Below, piece by piece: positions 39,801 to 49,480 of a stretch of 64,000 bases of DNA (position 1 is the first letter of the stretch; the number at the start of each line of letters is the position of its first letter). Source of the stretch: Oscillospiraceae bacterium (GTDB lineage: Bacteria > Bacillota > Clostridia > Oscillospirales > Acutalibacteraceae); contig SVPJ01000001.1 in the NCBI GenBank assembly GCA_015065885.1, forward strand, positions 62,001-126,000, in the 5' to 3' direction. Made by a program: the position numbers and the translations under genes. The notes under the pieces are model-generated. The model did not search any database. It was not told the origin of the DNA and was given only the letters and a program-made list of their open reading frames with translations.

Positions 39801-42800
39801 CATCTTCGTGCATCGCCTGTTGCAAAGCGCGGTGCGAATTCATATACATAAGGCCGCCACCCATTCCGAATGCTATTTGCTTTTTCGGCGCTTTCTTTCC
39901 CGTCTGATCTTCAAAAACAAGATCACCAAGCACGTCGTCTATCTCGTGGTACAGTTGCCGTTTTACCGATTGCTTGTGCTTGTCCAAACGACTCATGCCT
40001 ATGGAGTTCAGCGCCGAATAGTATTGCGCCAGATCCTCCATCACCCAACGGCGAACCGTGTGAGGCGGCAAAGTGATCACGCCGTCCGCCAAAAAGCGAG
40101 CATGCTTTTGTTCTTCGTCCGTAGCTTTCCAACGCACCTCTGCATCGTGGGTCGCATCCTCCAATTCCTGATACGCCGCGTGTTCCGCCAAAAGGTAATC
40201 CGCATCGTCATACGTGGTCACGGGGTTGGCAAACTTGATGCCGAGCTCATCCATTTCGGGTGTCGTCGTATACCCCTCGTTGGTCAAGCGCATCGCAGAC
40301 GCTTCCTCGTGCGCGGCGTGTTCCCGCGCACGCTCAACAGCATCTCTCCAATACTCTTGGTCCGCATCGTGATGAGTGTCGGTGATATCGTCGATTTCAC
40401 GTCGAATTCTTTTTCTTTCTCTTCTCGACAATTCTGCCTGTTCCGCTTTTTTCTCCCACTCCGCCTGCTCGCGTGCGCGCTTGGCGGCGGCTTCGGCGTC
40501 GCGGTATTCGCTAATACTATCGAATATCATATCGGCAGCACGTTGTAGTTCTGTGGGTTGCAACGGCTCGACGATCGTCTTCTTTGCCGACATATTGGCG
40601 ACTTCGGCGATTCGCCGCAAGCGATCGGCAGGGTTGATTATGTCTGCCGGGAACAGCGCTTCGTTTTGAAGTTCGCCGCGCATATCCTCATACGCCACGT
40701 CGACGCTCACGCCTTCCTTCGAGAAATGGAGTTTTCCGAAATTCTTTTGAAAGAACCGATGGTAATCTTCTGCATCGCCGAACTCACTCTTGATATCCGG
40801 CGTAACGTTGATTCCCTTATTCCGAATGTATGCTTTCGCTTGTGCAAGTTCTTCGATCTCTTCATCATAGCGCTGTTGGCCGAGTTGCTTTTCAAGCACC
40901 TCAAAAAGTTTCTCTTTGCTGGTATTCCTCGTGCGGTCGAATGCTTGGATCACCTGCATAAGTTTAGCTCTGCTCTCACCCTTCAATCCGAGATTGGCAG
41001 CAACACTCCCCACGATCTGCCGCAACGATCGTTCGTCAAGGGCGTCGAAGGCATCTTCGCTCACGTCTTCGTCACCAAAGAGATCTTCATCAACGTACGC
41101 GGTGCCGTCTGCGGAAGATGCGGCATCCACATCGGCATCGTCGTCTTCAAAGAGAAGTTCGAAGTCGTCTACGGAAAAATTCTCCGAGCCGTTCGATGCA
41201 GTATCGTGCTTGACATCCTCGCTCACGTATGCTATACTACGAATGAGCCCGAATTTGGTTCCCTCTAACGGCACAGTGTGGTCGCAGACTTGGAACCATT
41301 TTCGGGTTCTTTTTTCGTCTTCGTTTAAGTACAACACTGAGTCATCGGTAATTTGATTTTTCAAATCGCCCCGAGAAAAAAAAGTTCGAACCTTGTTTAT
41401 CAACATTGTGCCGCTTCGGTCTTTAACCATCGTCACCCCAACAAGCACCGGCTTTTCCCCGGCTTTTGTGAACACCTCTCCGTATACATTTACGGAGTTT
41501 TTGATATTTCCCTCCACCCCCTTGTATTCATCGATTACTATAGGATCGTTCAGGATGTCGGAAATTCGTTCAAGATCAGCAAGAGTAATCTGCCCCTCGT
41601 GTTTCCGCATCGCTGTTCGTATCTTACCTACATCGAAGAACATTCTTTCAGCCGGAAAACCTACTTGATGCAGAGGACTTCCCTCCGCAACGACTCCTAC
41701 CTTAACCCGAGTGCCGTCAGAAAGCTCTTCCCACCTGCGGATTTGCTGCTTGAAATACTTGTCCTCTGTAAAATTCTTTCTTTCCACCGACATTCTTTCC
41801 CCGTCGCTTTGCGGCGGGGCGCGGGGAGCGGCGTTCGCTGGGGCGGCGCGACCTTCGCCAAGTGTGGTGTCGGTCGCGTTCTGCACCGCATCGGAGAACA
41901 TGGTGGTGTTCGCGCCGAACATATTGATGCCCGCATACGCATCCGCCAGCACTTCGTCCATGATGGCTTCGTCGGTGCTGTAGACGTCCTGCAGGTTCGT
42001 GCGATAGAGATCGGCGATCTCGCCGATCTGTTGGTCGGTGAACTTATTGCGGATGGACTGCCACGCCCGCTCGCGCAGTTGCGGATACTGCGCCACCAGT
42101 TCGTGGAACATCTCGTGCAGGGCGATCTTGGTGGGGGTCAGGTACGGATGATCTGCTTTCACGATAATATCGGTATCGGTGCGCACGCCTTTGATCGGGC
42201 GCACGCCGCGCGTGCCGTTTATCTCCATCATACCCACCACGAAGCGCAGGTGTTTGCCGGTGACTGAGTATACGCGGCGGTCGGCCTCTTGCATCTCGGC
42301 GTCCCACAGCGACGGAGGCACTTCACGTGCCGTCATCCTATCAGTACCGCGGCTTATTCCGAGAGATTTGGTGCTTTGGAAGTGGACACCGCTGCGGGCA
42401 ACGCGGTCGAGGAGTTGGTCGATGCGCCGTCCCTCACGTCCGCTCGGCTCTGTGCCGCTTCGAACGCTTCCAGCTTGTCCTCCGGCACCCACACCAGCAG
42501 GCCGTCCTTCGTTTCCATCAAATACGTTTGTGCCATTATTATTTCCTCCTTCATTCGTTGCGGTCGACTGCAAAACGGGCATTTGCGGGTTGACAGAAGT
42601 AGAGATCTGTGATATAGTGGGTGTAGTGGATGTTGTCTGCGCTGCGTTGGGGGCACTTTGCCGGCCATAGTAACCAGACGACGCCACTATTTTTTTGCTA
42701 TATATATTCTTAATATCATACAGCACCGCCGTCCCACTTTTTCGTATACCGATGATCACATCCGCTGCATATCCATTCCCGCCTACGCGGTAGTACACCT

Positions 42801-45564
42801 GCCCGCGCGAGAATTCAACAATATCGTCTTTTCGAGCATGCTTGATTTGCTCGCTGACCCAATTCCTCGCCGCAGCGACAATTTCGTCCACATTGGCGAT
42901 TGTTCGCAGTTTATCATCATACATCTGCGCCGATTGCTTAGCTATTCTGCGTGCAGCTTCCGAATTGCGGAACTCACGATTTGTCGTTTGGTTTACTTGT
43001 ATTTTTTGGCCATTCGCAACGATCACATTACCGAAGCGATCGGAAAGAACCTGTTGAATGGTTTGTGCTACACTTTTTCCGTTATTGGGATCGAGTATAT
43101 CTTCCGTAACGTCCACAAACGCGTTGCCATCAACGTCCATTTCAATACTATACCGCTCACCGCCGTTCTCGGCGGTGTTTTCATTTTGCGGCGACTGCAA
43201 AGCAGCGTCTTCCGCTTGCCATGCGGCGAGCTCGGCGGGACTCTTCGCGATCTGCACCGTGCCGTCCGTCATCACGCGCCCGTTCCCCACGATCACGGGC
43301 GCTGCGGCATTTTCCGACTTAACGCCGTCAGCATCCGTCACCACCTGCGCGGTGGGATTCTCCGCAATCATCTGATTATACAGAGCCCGCGCGGTGCGAT
43401 TCTTTGTGATCAATTTGTAGTCTGCTACGCTGATCGTGTCACCATAGGCGACCTTCGCCAACGCATGGGACGCCTTTCTCGCCGTTTTGGCATCGGCACC
43501 CGCGGCAACCAAGCCCGTGCGAATCTCATCGCTCATCGTTTTTATGGCGATATTTTTGGAAATGATCGACGGGGCAGACAATGTGACGCCGCTCAAGAAA
43601 CCCGCCACACCGTCTATGCCGAGTTCCACCGCTCTGTCCCGCAGGGCGTACGCAAACGCTTCTTCCTCGCTCATCTTTTCGTTTACCATATAAGCGTTGA
43701 TTGCCTGTCGCCACGCATTTTTATCCTGCGTTATAACGATGTCGGCAACGTTCGTCGAGATGTTCGCAGCCATCTCCTCTTCCATATTGGAAAAACCTAC
43801 GTGCCAAAAGTTTGTGGGATCATCTAAAAACTTTGAGATACTCCACGTTTCGGTGATACCTTCAATGGCAGCCGAAACGATACCGAGTGCAACCGCTTCA
43901 TCGTCGTCCACGCCACGTTCCAGAGCCCCTTGCACCGTACTTGAAAACACGCGGCTTGAGTTCATGGCGACGTTGGCGGCTTTAGTCACATTGCTCGCGA
44001 TCTTCGCCGCCTTGGCAACGTCGCCGGTCGCTTTGGCCGCGGCGCCGGCAATGCTGCCGATACCCATACTAACAGCGGTGATCAGTGCCGTTTCCGCAAC
44101 CGACGTTCCGATCTGATACGCGGTTTTCATCACGGGATTTTGAATCTTCTGCTCTACGCTTCGCTTCCTCGCCTCTGCCATGTGCTGAATATCGTTGTTG
44201 ATTGAGTACGGATCTATATCGCCTTTGAAAATGTACTCCAACGCATCGCCACCAGCTGCGGTGATGCCGCCGCCGATAGAATCTACAACCCCCTTCGTGG
44301 TGTTCCACACCGAATCAACACCGCCGGCAACCTTGCTCAACGTTTCAACGGCATTCCCCTGTGCGATTTCTTTCGGCAAATGCTCACGCACCTTTTCGAA
44401 AGCGCCTTGAACCGAACGATTTTCGACCTTCTCGTCATGCTTTCGCCGATTCAGCTCACCGCGCAGGGTTTTGTAGTACGCGTCCGCCTCATCCTGTCCG
44501 AACGTCTCTTTGGTATACGCATACCATTCGCGCTCGTCTTTGGTCATGTAAGCGGGCAAGCCGTGGTCGGTTTGAGAGAGAGCATCAAAATCCACCGTTG
44601 CCATGCCGCGCTTCATCTTCCCGGTATAGTCCGTTTCATAATATGGATTGTGGGAGAGCCACTCGCTTTTCGGCGTAGTCTTGCGCTTTTCGATGGCGAC
44701 CGACAACGTACCGAGCCATTGATCGGCGGTGGCCTCGTTGGTGGAGGAACGCAAGAAAGAATAATAGTCCACCTCGTCATCGGTCAAATAGCGCGCTTGC
44801 GGATTATACCCGCTATATTCCGCCTTTTCTTCCTCGCTCCGATCGGTCGCATCCAATTCGCGCGATCCCACCACGCGGTTTCCTTCCACACTTTTTGCCT
44901 CGCGCACCGTGCGCGCTTGCTGTTCATCCGTTTGAAATAGGTCGAGAAATCCTTTAAATGCACTTCCGCTTACCTGTTGCGGCTCATCCTTCACCTGTGC
45001 CGTTTTCCCCATCTGCACGTGATAGTCGTACCACTGCTCGCGGCTCGGCACGGTGGAAACGCGCGGGTCGAAGGTGGTCTTCCCGCTCTCCTTCGGTTTT
45101 TCAATCGGAGCCGCCACCGTCTTGGACGGCCAATAGTTTACCTTTTGCTGTTCGGGTGTCTGCACCGTGGCAACAGGCATTTCGACCGTATGGGCATCTT
45201 CTTTGTCGTGTAAATTCTCGTAGATCTCCGCATCACGACGCACAGAGTCAAAAACATAGGTATCACTTTGCAACATAGGGAAGCGGCTCTTCCCGACAAG
45301 ATTACGCGACGGGGTATATTTTGCCGACACGCTCGACACGGCGGACCCCGAAGGCTGTTCCTGTGTTTGCGTAGTCGCGCCGTTCGCTGCGCCGCTGACG
45401 GCGAATTTTTTTAGCCTTCGCCCGCTCTGCTCTCCCGCTTGTACGGCGATACCGTTCGGGGAGTTTCCAACCGCGAATTTCTTCAACCCGCTTCCACTCC
45501 GCTCTTCTGTTTGCACGGTTGCACTGTCCGTGGTGTTACCGACCGCGAATTTCTTCAGCGCCAT
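36805..45564 (-). CDS. Giant (2919 aa) phage polyvalent/internal virion protein: LPD3-like, HExxH and MuF-C/PBECR-like segments, conserved LPD-type C-terminal region
   Basis: LPD3-like QVNQTTNREFRNSEAARRIAKQSAQMYDDKLRTIANVDEIVAAARNW...ARKDDIVEFSRGQVYYRVGGNGYAADVIIG; ALHEMFHELVAQYP; nuclease-like NSVNVYGEVFTKAGEKPVLVGV region. Confidence 0.8.
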   Translation of the reverse strand: MALKKFAVGNTTDSATVQTEERSGSGLKKFAVGNSPNGIAVQAGEQSGRRLKKFAVSGAANGATTQTQEQPSGSAVSSVSAKYTPSRNLVGKSRFPMLQSDTYVFDSVRRDAEIYENLHDKEDAHTVEMPVATVQTPEQQKVNYWPSKTVAAPIEKPKESGKTTFDPRVSTVPSREQWYDYHVQMGKTAQVKDEPQQVSGSAFKGFLDLFQTDEQQARTVREAKSVEGNRVVGSRELDATDRSEEEKAEYSGYNPQARYLTDDEVDYYSFLRSSTNEATADQWLGTLSVAIEKRKTTPKSEWLSHNPYYETDYTGKMKRGMATVDFDALSQTDHGLPAYMTKDEREWYAYTKETFGQDEADAYYKTLRGELNRRKHDEKVENRSVQGAFEKVREHLPKEIAQGNAVETLSKVAGGVDSVWNTTKGVVDSIGGGITAAGGDALEYIFKGDIDPYSINNDIQHMAEARKRSVEQKIQNPVMKTAYQIGTSVAETALITAVSMGIGSIAGAAAKATGDVAKAAKIASNVTKAANVAMNSSRVFSSTVQGALERGVDDDEAVALGIVSAAIEGITETWSISKFLDDPTNFWHVGFSNMEEEMAANISTNVADIVITQDKNAWRQAINAYMVNEKMSEEEAFAYALRDRAVELGIDGVAGFLSGVTLSAPSIISKNIAIKTMSDEIRTGLVAAGADAKTARKASHALAKVAYGDTISVADYKLITKNRTARALYNQMIAENPTAQVVTDADGVKSENAAAPVIVGNGRVMTDGTVQIAKSPAELAAWQAEDAALQSPQNENTAENGGERYSIEMDVDGNAFVDVTEDILDPNNGKSVAQTIQQVLSDRFGNVIVANGQKIQVNQTTNREFRNSEAARRIAKQSAQMYDDKLRTIANVDEIVAAARNWVSEQIKHARKDDIVEFSRGQVYYRVGGNGYAADVIIGIRKSGTAVLYDIKNIYSKKIVASSGYYGRQSAPNAAQTTSTTPTISQISTSVNPQMPVLQSTATNEGGNNNGTNVFDGNEGRPAGVGAGGQAGSVRSGTEPSGREGRRIDQLLDRVARSGVHFQSTKSLGISRGTDRMTAREVPPSLWDAEMQEADRRVYSVTGKHLRFVVGMMEINGTRGVRPIKGVRTDTDIIVKADHPYLTPTKIALHEMFHELVAQYPQLRERAWQSIRNKFTDQQIGEIADLYRTNLQDVYSTDEAIMDEVLADAYAGINMFGANTTMFSDAVQNATDTTLGEGRAAPANAAPRAPPQSDGERMSVERKNFTEDKYFKQQIRRWEELSDGTRVKVGVVAEGSPLHQVGFPAERMFFDVGKIRTAMRKHEGQITLADLERISDILNDPIVIDEYKGVEGNIKNSVNVYGEVFTKAGEKPVLVGVTMVKDRSGTMLINKVRTFFSRGDLKNQITDDSVLYLNEDEKRTRKWFQVCDHTVPLEGTKFGLIRSIAYVSEDVKHDTASNGSENFSVDDFELLFEDDDADVDAASSADGTAYVDEDLFGDEDVSEDAFDALDERSLRQIVGSVAANLGLKGESRAKLMQVIQAFDRTRNTSKEKLFEVLEKQLGQQRYDEEIEELAQAKAYIRNKGINVTPDIKSEFGDAEDYHRFFQKNFGKLHFSKEGVSVDVAYEDMRGELQNEALFPADIINPADRLRRIAEVANMSAKKTIVEPLQPTELQRAADMIFDSISEYRDAEAAAKRAREQAEWEKKAEQAELSRRERKRIRREIDDITDTHHDADQEYWRDAVERAREHAAHEEASAMRLTNEGYTTTPEMDELGIKFANPVTTYDDADYLLAEHAAYQELEDATHDAEVRWKATDEEQKHARFLADGVITLPPHTVRRWVMEDLAQYYSALNSIGMSRLDKHKQSVKRQLYHEIDDVLGDLVFEDQTGKKAPKKQIAFGMGGGLMYMNSHRALQQAMHEDEFADKMHKVTFGGIHDNNGYATNFINRMFNAVRFFTDSKGKQRKLTDDESVATHVVLEGRTVEKRVKQSINRQNIEAAAHNLRNGQKPRRVAEEFNLSKADMKLAHKYKWWLEQKAILDTSNIDMKVVNDAVAKYTEMYDKLFVVINQVLVAHGYEPIRYIQGYAPHLQEPETQSRMSTVMRALGIEDSVYRLPTEIAGQTEFFRPGKKWNPHLLSRHGDTTVYDIRKGYQEYVSLMAEMIFHIDDIARIRATSAWFREKFSSNATHEKIELLEEKRWGTTAEKEKFLRENGRIPTSKTVNAEEVETLLNKFDEELREQAARDTKYYSDLVSWLDEFANMMAGKQLTKDRADESFDSRESLNRSAWIRSWIALSKIAANLSSALNQLSQITPLMAHAGLGNTAKAAWWNLASHIKLENGKIRISDEFAQFVAKSPYLTNKVGVKELVPGTLWKNIKTATFKLTEITDLMMSSMAVRAYYEQNLAKGMSETEAMRKADHEALMLMGSRMKGERAVAMEVKSLFTALRNMFQNEVLVMWNKMRHDMPRQVRAIAQEKGAARAAWIVAGDIAKYLLLAFIHNRIAEPIYGATPAPFDVGGWILNFVAKGMGMSTVQLFRKMITDAWEWLNGREPSEDEKREFHAGRAFLDTVGEIADDVPFVNNAAALLHQGDEKIPVPDVLGKVIEGIEIWDEKPEDGEKDTRWESTGLTAGELIAQLIPWGTQIKKTAQGATAMIRGGAYTGFGDDKRLQYPVDGTWDEWIRGVMFGKNALPETDDFYASGEKWLSVKQTQVYEEVVDSGADRKTVYNTILSIRNAEDARSKRDVLEKADLTDEQKLMLYSVISESGKEKLQGMMDAGMSWSDVMAVCNKVDALSPEKGKKSVSSRQKQQAIVKMSLSEKEKMAALSVYMPDSTYRKLEIVSGYDVTPTQWVTYFSAADKDESGNVSQMEANMYLKTMTSLNSQQRAALWQATNAGWNPKSNPFSKSVSFKVQEKLKEE

Positions 45565-45583
45565 ATTCTATCACTCCTAAGAA

Positions 45584-46954
45584 TTATTTGCTCATCCCCA
45601 GAACGGCGGCCAAGCGTGACCACCAGTTGTTTCCCTGCTGATCCTGCGAACCCTTTGCGGCATCTGTGTTACCACCCTCGTACTCCGTCACAAATGCATC
45701 GAACTCACTTCTTGTAAGGTTGGCCATACCCAGCATTCGATTCAGCATATCGTTATCAAGCAGGTCGTAGGTATCGTCTGCGGCGGCAATGTTGTACATG
45801 TAGAGGAGTGCCGCTCTCTTCCCTTCGTCACTGCCGTCGTTACTTTGAATTGCCTTTTCGATATAATCCTCGTACTTCGTCGGGAATCCGAGACCGTTAT
45901 ACACCGACTTCTCACCTGTCCCCTTGCTCGAAGATGAGGAACTCGTCGTAGCGGTGTACTTCGTACCGACGGGAATACCGAGTGCGGCAGCGACGTCTTC
46001 GGTGGCGTAACCAAGCTGCGCCCAGAGATTCAGTGCATTGTTCGTTTGGGCGGTTTCGATGGCGCTCAAGCGATCGGCGGTATCTGCCAGGCGGGTGCGG
46101 TCGTCATTCTCGAGTGTGCGGTATAGATCCACCATATTCAGGCGGCGATCCTGCTCGTCCTGATGCAGACCGTATTTCCAGTTTCGATCGGATTCATGAT
46201 CGCCGACTGCATCGCGGTGTCGGCTGTAGGCGGTCGTATCCGCATCCTGAAACACACCCAGTGCGTTCATACGTCGGTTGTATTCCCAGTTGCGGTCGGT
46301 CTCCCAATCGCCCAACGCATCACGGGAACGGCCATATTCGGTTGCTTCCTGTCCCTGCAACAGGCCGAGATTGTTCACCTTACGTTTGTATTCGTTCAAA
46401 TAGCGGTTGTACGCCTGCTCGTACAGTTGCGGGATCTTATCCGTCAACTGACCTGCGTAATTCTGTCCGGCCTGCACAGCGGCGGTCATACCCGCGGTGG
46501 AAACGGCGCCGCCGTTCGCGGCCGCCGCCTTGCCGATCGCATCCTGCACGGCTCGTTCGCCCTCACGCGCATACTGCTTCTGGTAGGCTTGGAAGGCGGG
46601 GTCTTTCGCCGCGTCGTAGGAAAACGCGGGCATATTCACCGCATCGTTCAACGTCGCGTCGATCTTCTCGGCATAGCGATTGGTATAGGTCGGGCGGGGT
46701 TGTTCATATGTAAAATTCGCCGCCAAGTCCCGTGCCGCGCTCAGTTTATCCCCGTAGGGATCCGCGTACGTCGGACGGGGTTGTTCATAGACAAAAGCCC
46801 CTTGATTTGCCGCCGAGTTCGCGGCTGTGGTGATCTTCTCCAAATACGGATTGCTTTGGTTATAATCGACCACCTTTTTCTGCGCCGCATCCGCTTGCGT
46901 CTTCGCGGCGGGATTGTAGGTTTTCAGTGCCAACGTCAACACTTCCTTTCTCAT
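45584..46954 (-). CDS. Phage internal virion / structural protein with internal repeats
   Basis: YEQPRPTYADPYGDKL / YEQPRPTYTNRYAEKI; position between tail hub and giant protein. Confidence 0.5.
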   Translation of the reverse strand: MRKEVLTLALKTYNPAAKTQADAAQKKVVDYNQSNPYLEKITTAANSAANQGAFVYEQPRPTYADPYGDKLSAARDLAANFTYEQPRPTYTNRYAEKIDATLNDAVNMPAFSYDAAKDPAFQAYQKQYAREGERAVQDAIGKAAAANGGAVSTAGMTAAVQAGQNYAGQLTDKIPQLYEQAYNRYLNEYKRKVNNLGLLQGQEATEYGRSRDALGDWETDRNWEYNRRMNALGVFQDADTTAYSRHRDAVGDHESDRNWKYGLHQDEQDRRLNMVDLYRTLENDDRTRLADTADRLSAIETAQTNNALNLWAQLGYATEDVAAALGIPVGTKYTATTSSSSSSKGTGEKSVYNGLGFPTKYEDYIEKAIQSNDGSDEGKRAALLYMYNIAAADDTYDLLDNDMLNRMLGMANLTRSEFDAFVTEYEGGNTDAAKGSQDQQGNNWWSRLAAVLGMSK

Positions 46955-48597
46955 TTACTGCTTCCTACGTATTTGTAGGTTGCGATGGAATATACGGTAC
47001 ACGCGCCTTCACCCTCGAGCTTCAGGCGGAAATGATCTGCACGGCGCGGGCGGATCGGCACCGTCACCGTTTTCTTGTTCATAGCATTCGTAGCATAGCA
47101 TTCTTTCCACTCGCCGCCGTCATAGGAGATATATACATGCATTCTCCCGCTCACCGCGGCGCGGATCTCGATCTTCGACACCGCTTTTTTGCGGGTGGTG
47201 CCCGCCGTGAAGTCGCCGAACTCCGCCATCCACGGCACGGCATCCTCTTCGGTCGCGTTGTCGTCAAACTTGCGCGTGGCCCACACCACCCCGTCGGGAT
47301 CCATGAAGTACAGTGTTTCGTCAACATATCCCCAACCGACGGCGCAGGCATCGTCCTCGCGGTACCACACACGGCGGCTCGCATCGTACACCAACATCAC
47401 CCGCTCGCCGTCGCAGGTTTCGGCGGAGAGATGATAGCACCGCCCGTCCGACCCCGCCGTGCCGCTCACGAGCCAGTCATCGTCAAACGCTTCGCGGGAT
47501 ACCACCGAAGGCATGCCGCCTGTATAGGCGCACACACCGGTGGGCGAGAGATAGAACAGCACGCCTTCTGCTTCAGCCAGTGTCAGGTCGCACCCTGCCT
47601 TCACGCCGTGGGCGGTCACCTCGCTTACACGAAATTCCGAAGGGATACTGCCGTACACTTTCAAGATAGCGTTTTCTTTGAAAAACGTGGGGTATCCGCC
47701 GTACGAACACCCGCCCGTGATGTCACCTTCGCTCAACACGTCGGTGAACCACGAGGCAGTCGCGGTGTCGTCGTACGTGTTCCACACGAACGGATTGCCG
47801 AGTTTGGAACAATATACAGCGCTGCCCTTGTATCCCCACAAGCGGTTGTCGTGCTCAAACACACCATCCATATCGGGCACCGTACGACACACCGTGACAG
47901 CGTTCGGCTCTTTAAATTCCGTCGCTCCCTCGGGAATAGTGAAGAGATTTTCGTCAAACCGTAGTTCTACCGACGAAGTACCGCCGAACTCGATCTCGCG
48001 AATAATGGCGGTCACATTGTTCTTCCTATCGGAGCATCCGCTGATGGTCACGGTATCCCCCGCCTCCAATCCGCCGAAGTGTTTTTGAGCCTCCACATCG
48101 GAAATGCTCAACGCGTTTGCTGCGGCAGGAACGCCGGCCAGTGTTCCATCCTTAAAACAGGCGTATCCCTCTTGTGCAGTGTGCTTTAATTCCAAACTAC
48201 CGCTTGTCCAATAGAAGTCATCGTACAGGTGAAAATACACCTTGTCGGGCATCACCACCACGTATCGGTTCAAGCGTGCATATCGTTTGGCAGTCGCTGT
48301 CGTAGCACAGCTGTCATTTCTGCCGGCCGTCATACCGCATTGTGTCACATCGCCCGCCGACCACACGAGATCTCCGTCCACCGCGCAGAACCCGTACACC
48401 GTCTTGTCGGTATCATGTACCAGGTCGCGACTCCACCGCTTTGCACGTGTTTGCAACAGCGGATATGCCTCGCTCGAAAGGTTTCGCATATCAAACAATT
48501 CGCCGTCCGTCGCCTGCTTCACGTGGCGCAGACCGCCGAACTTTTCCTGCGTACTCGCCGCAATGCGGTCGACGTATACCGGGCTTGCCAGTTTCAC
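46951..48597 (-). CDS. Phage tail hub / DNA-stabilisation (P22 gp10-like) protein
   Basis: Beta-propeller-like repeats (WNTYDDTATASWFTDVLSEGDITG...); GTG start overlapping upstream stop; podovirus gene order. Confidence 0.45.
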   Translation of the reverse strand: MKLASPVYVDRIAASTQEKFGGLRHVKQATDGELFDMRNLSSEAYPLLQTRAKRWSRDLVHDTDKTVYGFCAVDGDLVWSAGDVTQCGMTAGRNDSCATTATAKRYARLNRYVVVMPDKVYFHLYDDFYWTSGSLELKHTAQEGYACFKDGTLAGVPAAANALSISDVEAQKHFGGLEAGDTVTISGCSDRKNNVTAIIREIEFGGTSSVELRFDENLFTIPEGATEFKEPNAVTVCRTVPDMDGVFEHDNRLWGYKGSAVYCSKLGNPFVWNTYDDTATASWFTDVLSEGDITGGCSYGGYPTFFKENAILKVYGSIPSEFRVSEVTAHGVKAGCDLTLAEAEGVLFYLSPTGVCAYTGGMPSVVSREAFDDDWLVSGTAGSDGRCYHLSAETCDGERVMLVYDASRRVWYREDDACAVGWGYVDETLYFMDPDGVVWATRKFDDNATEEDAVPWMAEFGDFTAGTTRKKAVSKIEIRAAVSGRMHVYISYDGGEWKECYATNAMNKKTVTVPIRPRRADHFRLKLEGEGACTVYSIATYKYVGSSK

Positions 48598-48755
48598 TTC
48601 GCACCACCTCCCGTTCGGCTTTCCAATATTTGCAGATTATACCGCATCGTCTCCGCCGCCTTTTGTTGCCACTCCATTATTTCCCGCACCTGCTCACGCA
48701 GGTCTTTCTTCTCGTCGAAGCGCGGGGCTTCTCCGAAGATTTTGGTATCTAACAT
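48594..48755 (-). CDS. Small phage protein (53 aa), not in ORF track
   Basis: MLDTKIFGEAPRFDEKKDLREQVREIMEWQQKAAETMRYNLQILESRTGGGAK; stop overlaps next gene by 4 bp. Confidence 0.65.
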   Translation of the reverse strand: MLDTKIFGEAPRFDEKKDLREQVREIMEWQQKAAETMRYNLQILESRTGGGAK

Positions 48756-48811
48756 ACGCATCCCTCAAATTCGCGTTTACCCTCCCGCGAAAATTCGTGG
48801 GAGGGTATCGC

Positions 48812-49471
48812 TTATTTTTTTACTGCCCTCTGCAGGATCTGCCGTGCATCGGTGGAATCCACCGTGCCGTCGCCGTTTTGGTCCGCGGCGATCGCTTGCT
48901 TTTCGGTGAGGGTCACCTTCCCCACCGCCGCCTGCAGTGCCAGACGAGCATCGGTGGAAGTGACTTTGCCGTCACCGTCCACGTCCCCTTTCGCGAGGCG
49001 GGGTACGTGGTGCCCTTTTTCCTCCATATAGGCGTACCAATCGCCCCCGATGGAGCGATTGCCGTTTTGCTCGTCAAACCAATAGCGGGCGGTGCGGGTG
49101 TCCACGTGTACCGCGTGACCCGCGATCCAGCCAATGCCGTGATGCCAGCCGAGCTCCTGCAGGGCACAGCAGATCTCACTGCCGTGAATGCGGCTATCCC
49201 CCCGCCAGCAGTTGACGTCTGCCGCCCGTCCTTCGGTGTGGTAGCCGCGCCCGCTGCCGCCGACTTTGCGGTCGTAGGCAGGGGTACGGTACCCGCTCGT
49301 GATAATGATCTTCGAACAACCGAGATAGTCGTACAGCCGCTCTAAGATCGCAATCAGTTTCGGATCGATCTTCACCGTGTCGCTGTCGGGGCAGGTGAAC
49401 TCCCGCACGCGAAAGTGCGGCGAAAGTTTCGTTGCACCGTCTTTTTTCAAAGAATAGGTCTTTACTGCCAT
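48812..49471 (-). CDS. Endolysin: peptidase M15-like domain plus C-terminal type I dockerin
   Basis: HFRVREFTCPDS...TSGYRTPAYDRKVGGSGRGYHTEGRAADV...HVD; DVDGDGKVTSTDARLALQAAVGK and DQNGDGTVDSTDARQILQRAVKK. Confidence 0.9.
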   Translation of the reverse strand: MAVKTYSLKKDGATKLSPHFRVREFTCPDSDTVKIDPKLIAILERLYDYLGCSKIIITSGYRTPAYDRKVGGSGRGYHTEGRAADVNCWRGDSRIHGSEICCALQELGWHHGIGWIAGHAVHVDTRTARYWFDEQNGNRSIGGDWYAYMEEKGHHVPRLAKGDVDGDGKVTSTDARLALQAAVGKVTLTEKQAIAADQNGDGTVDSTDARQILQRAVKK

Positions 49472-49480
49472 ACCGTCACC

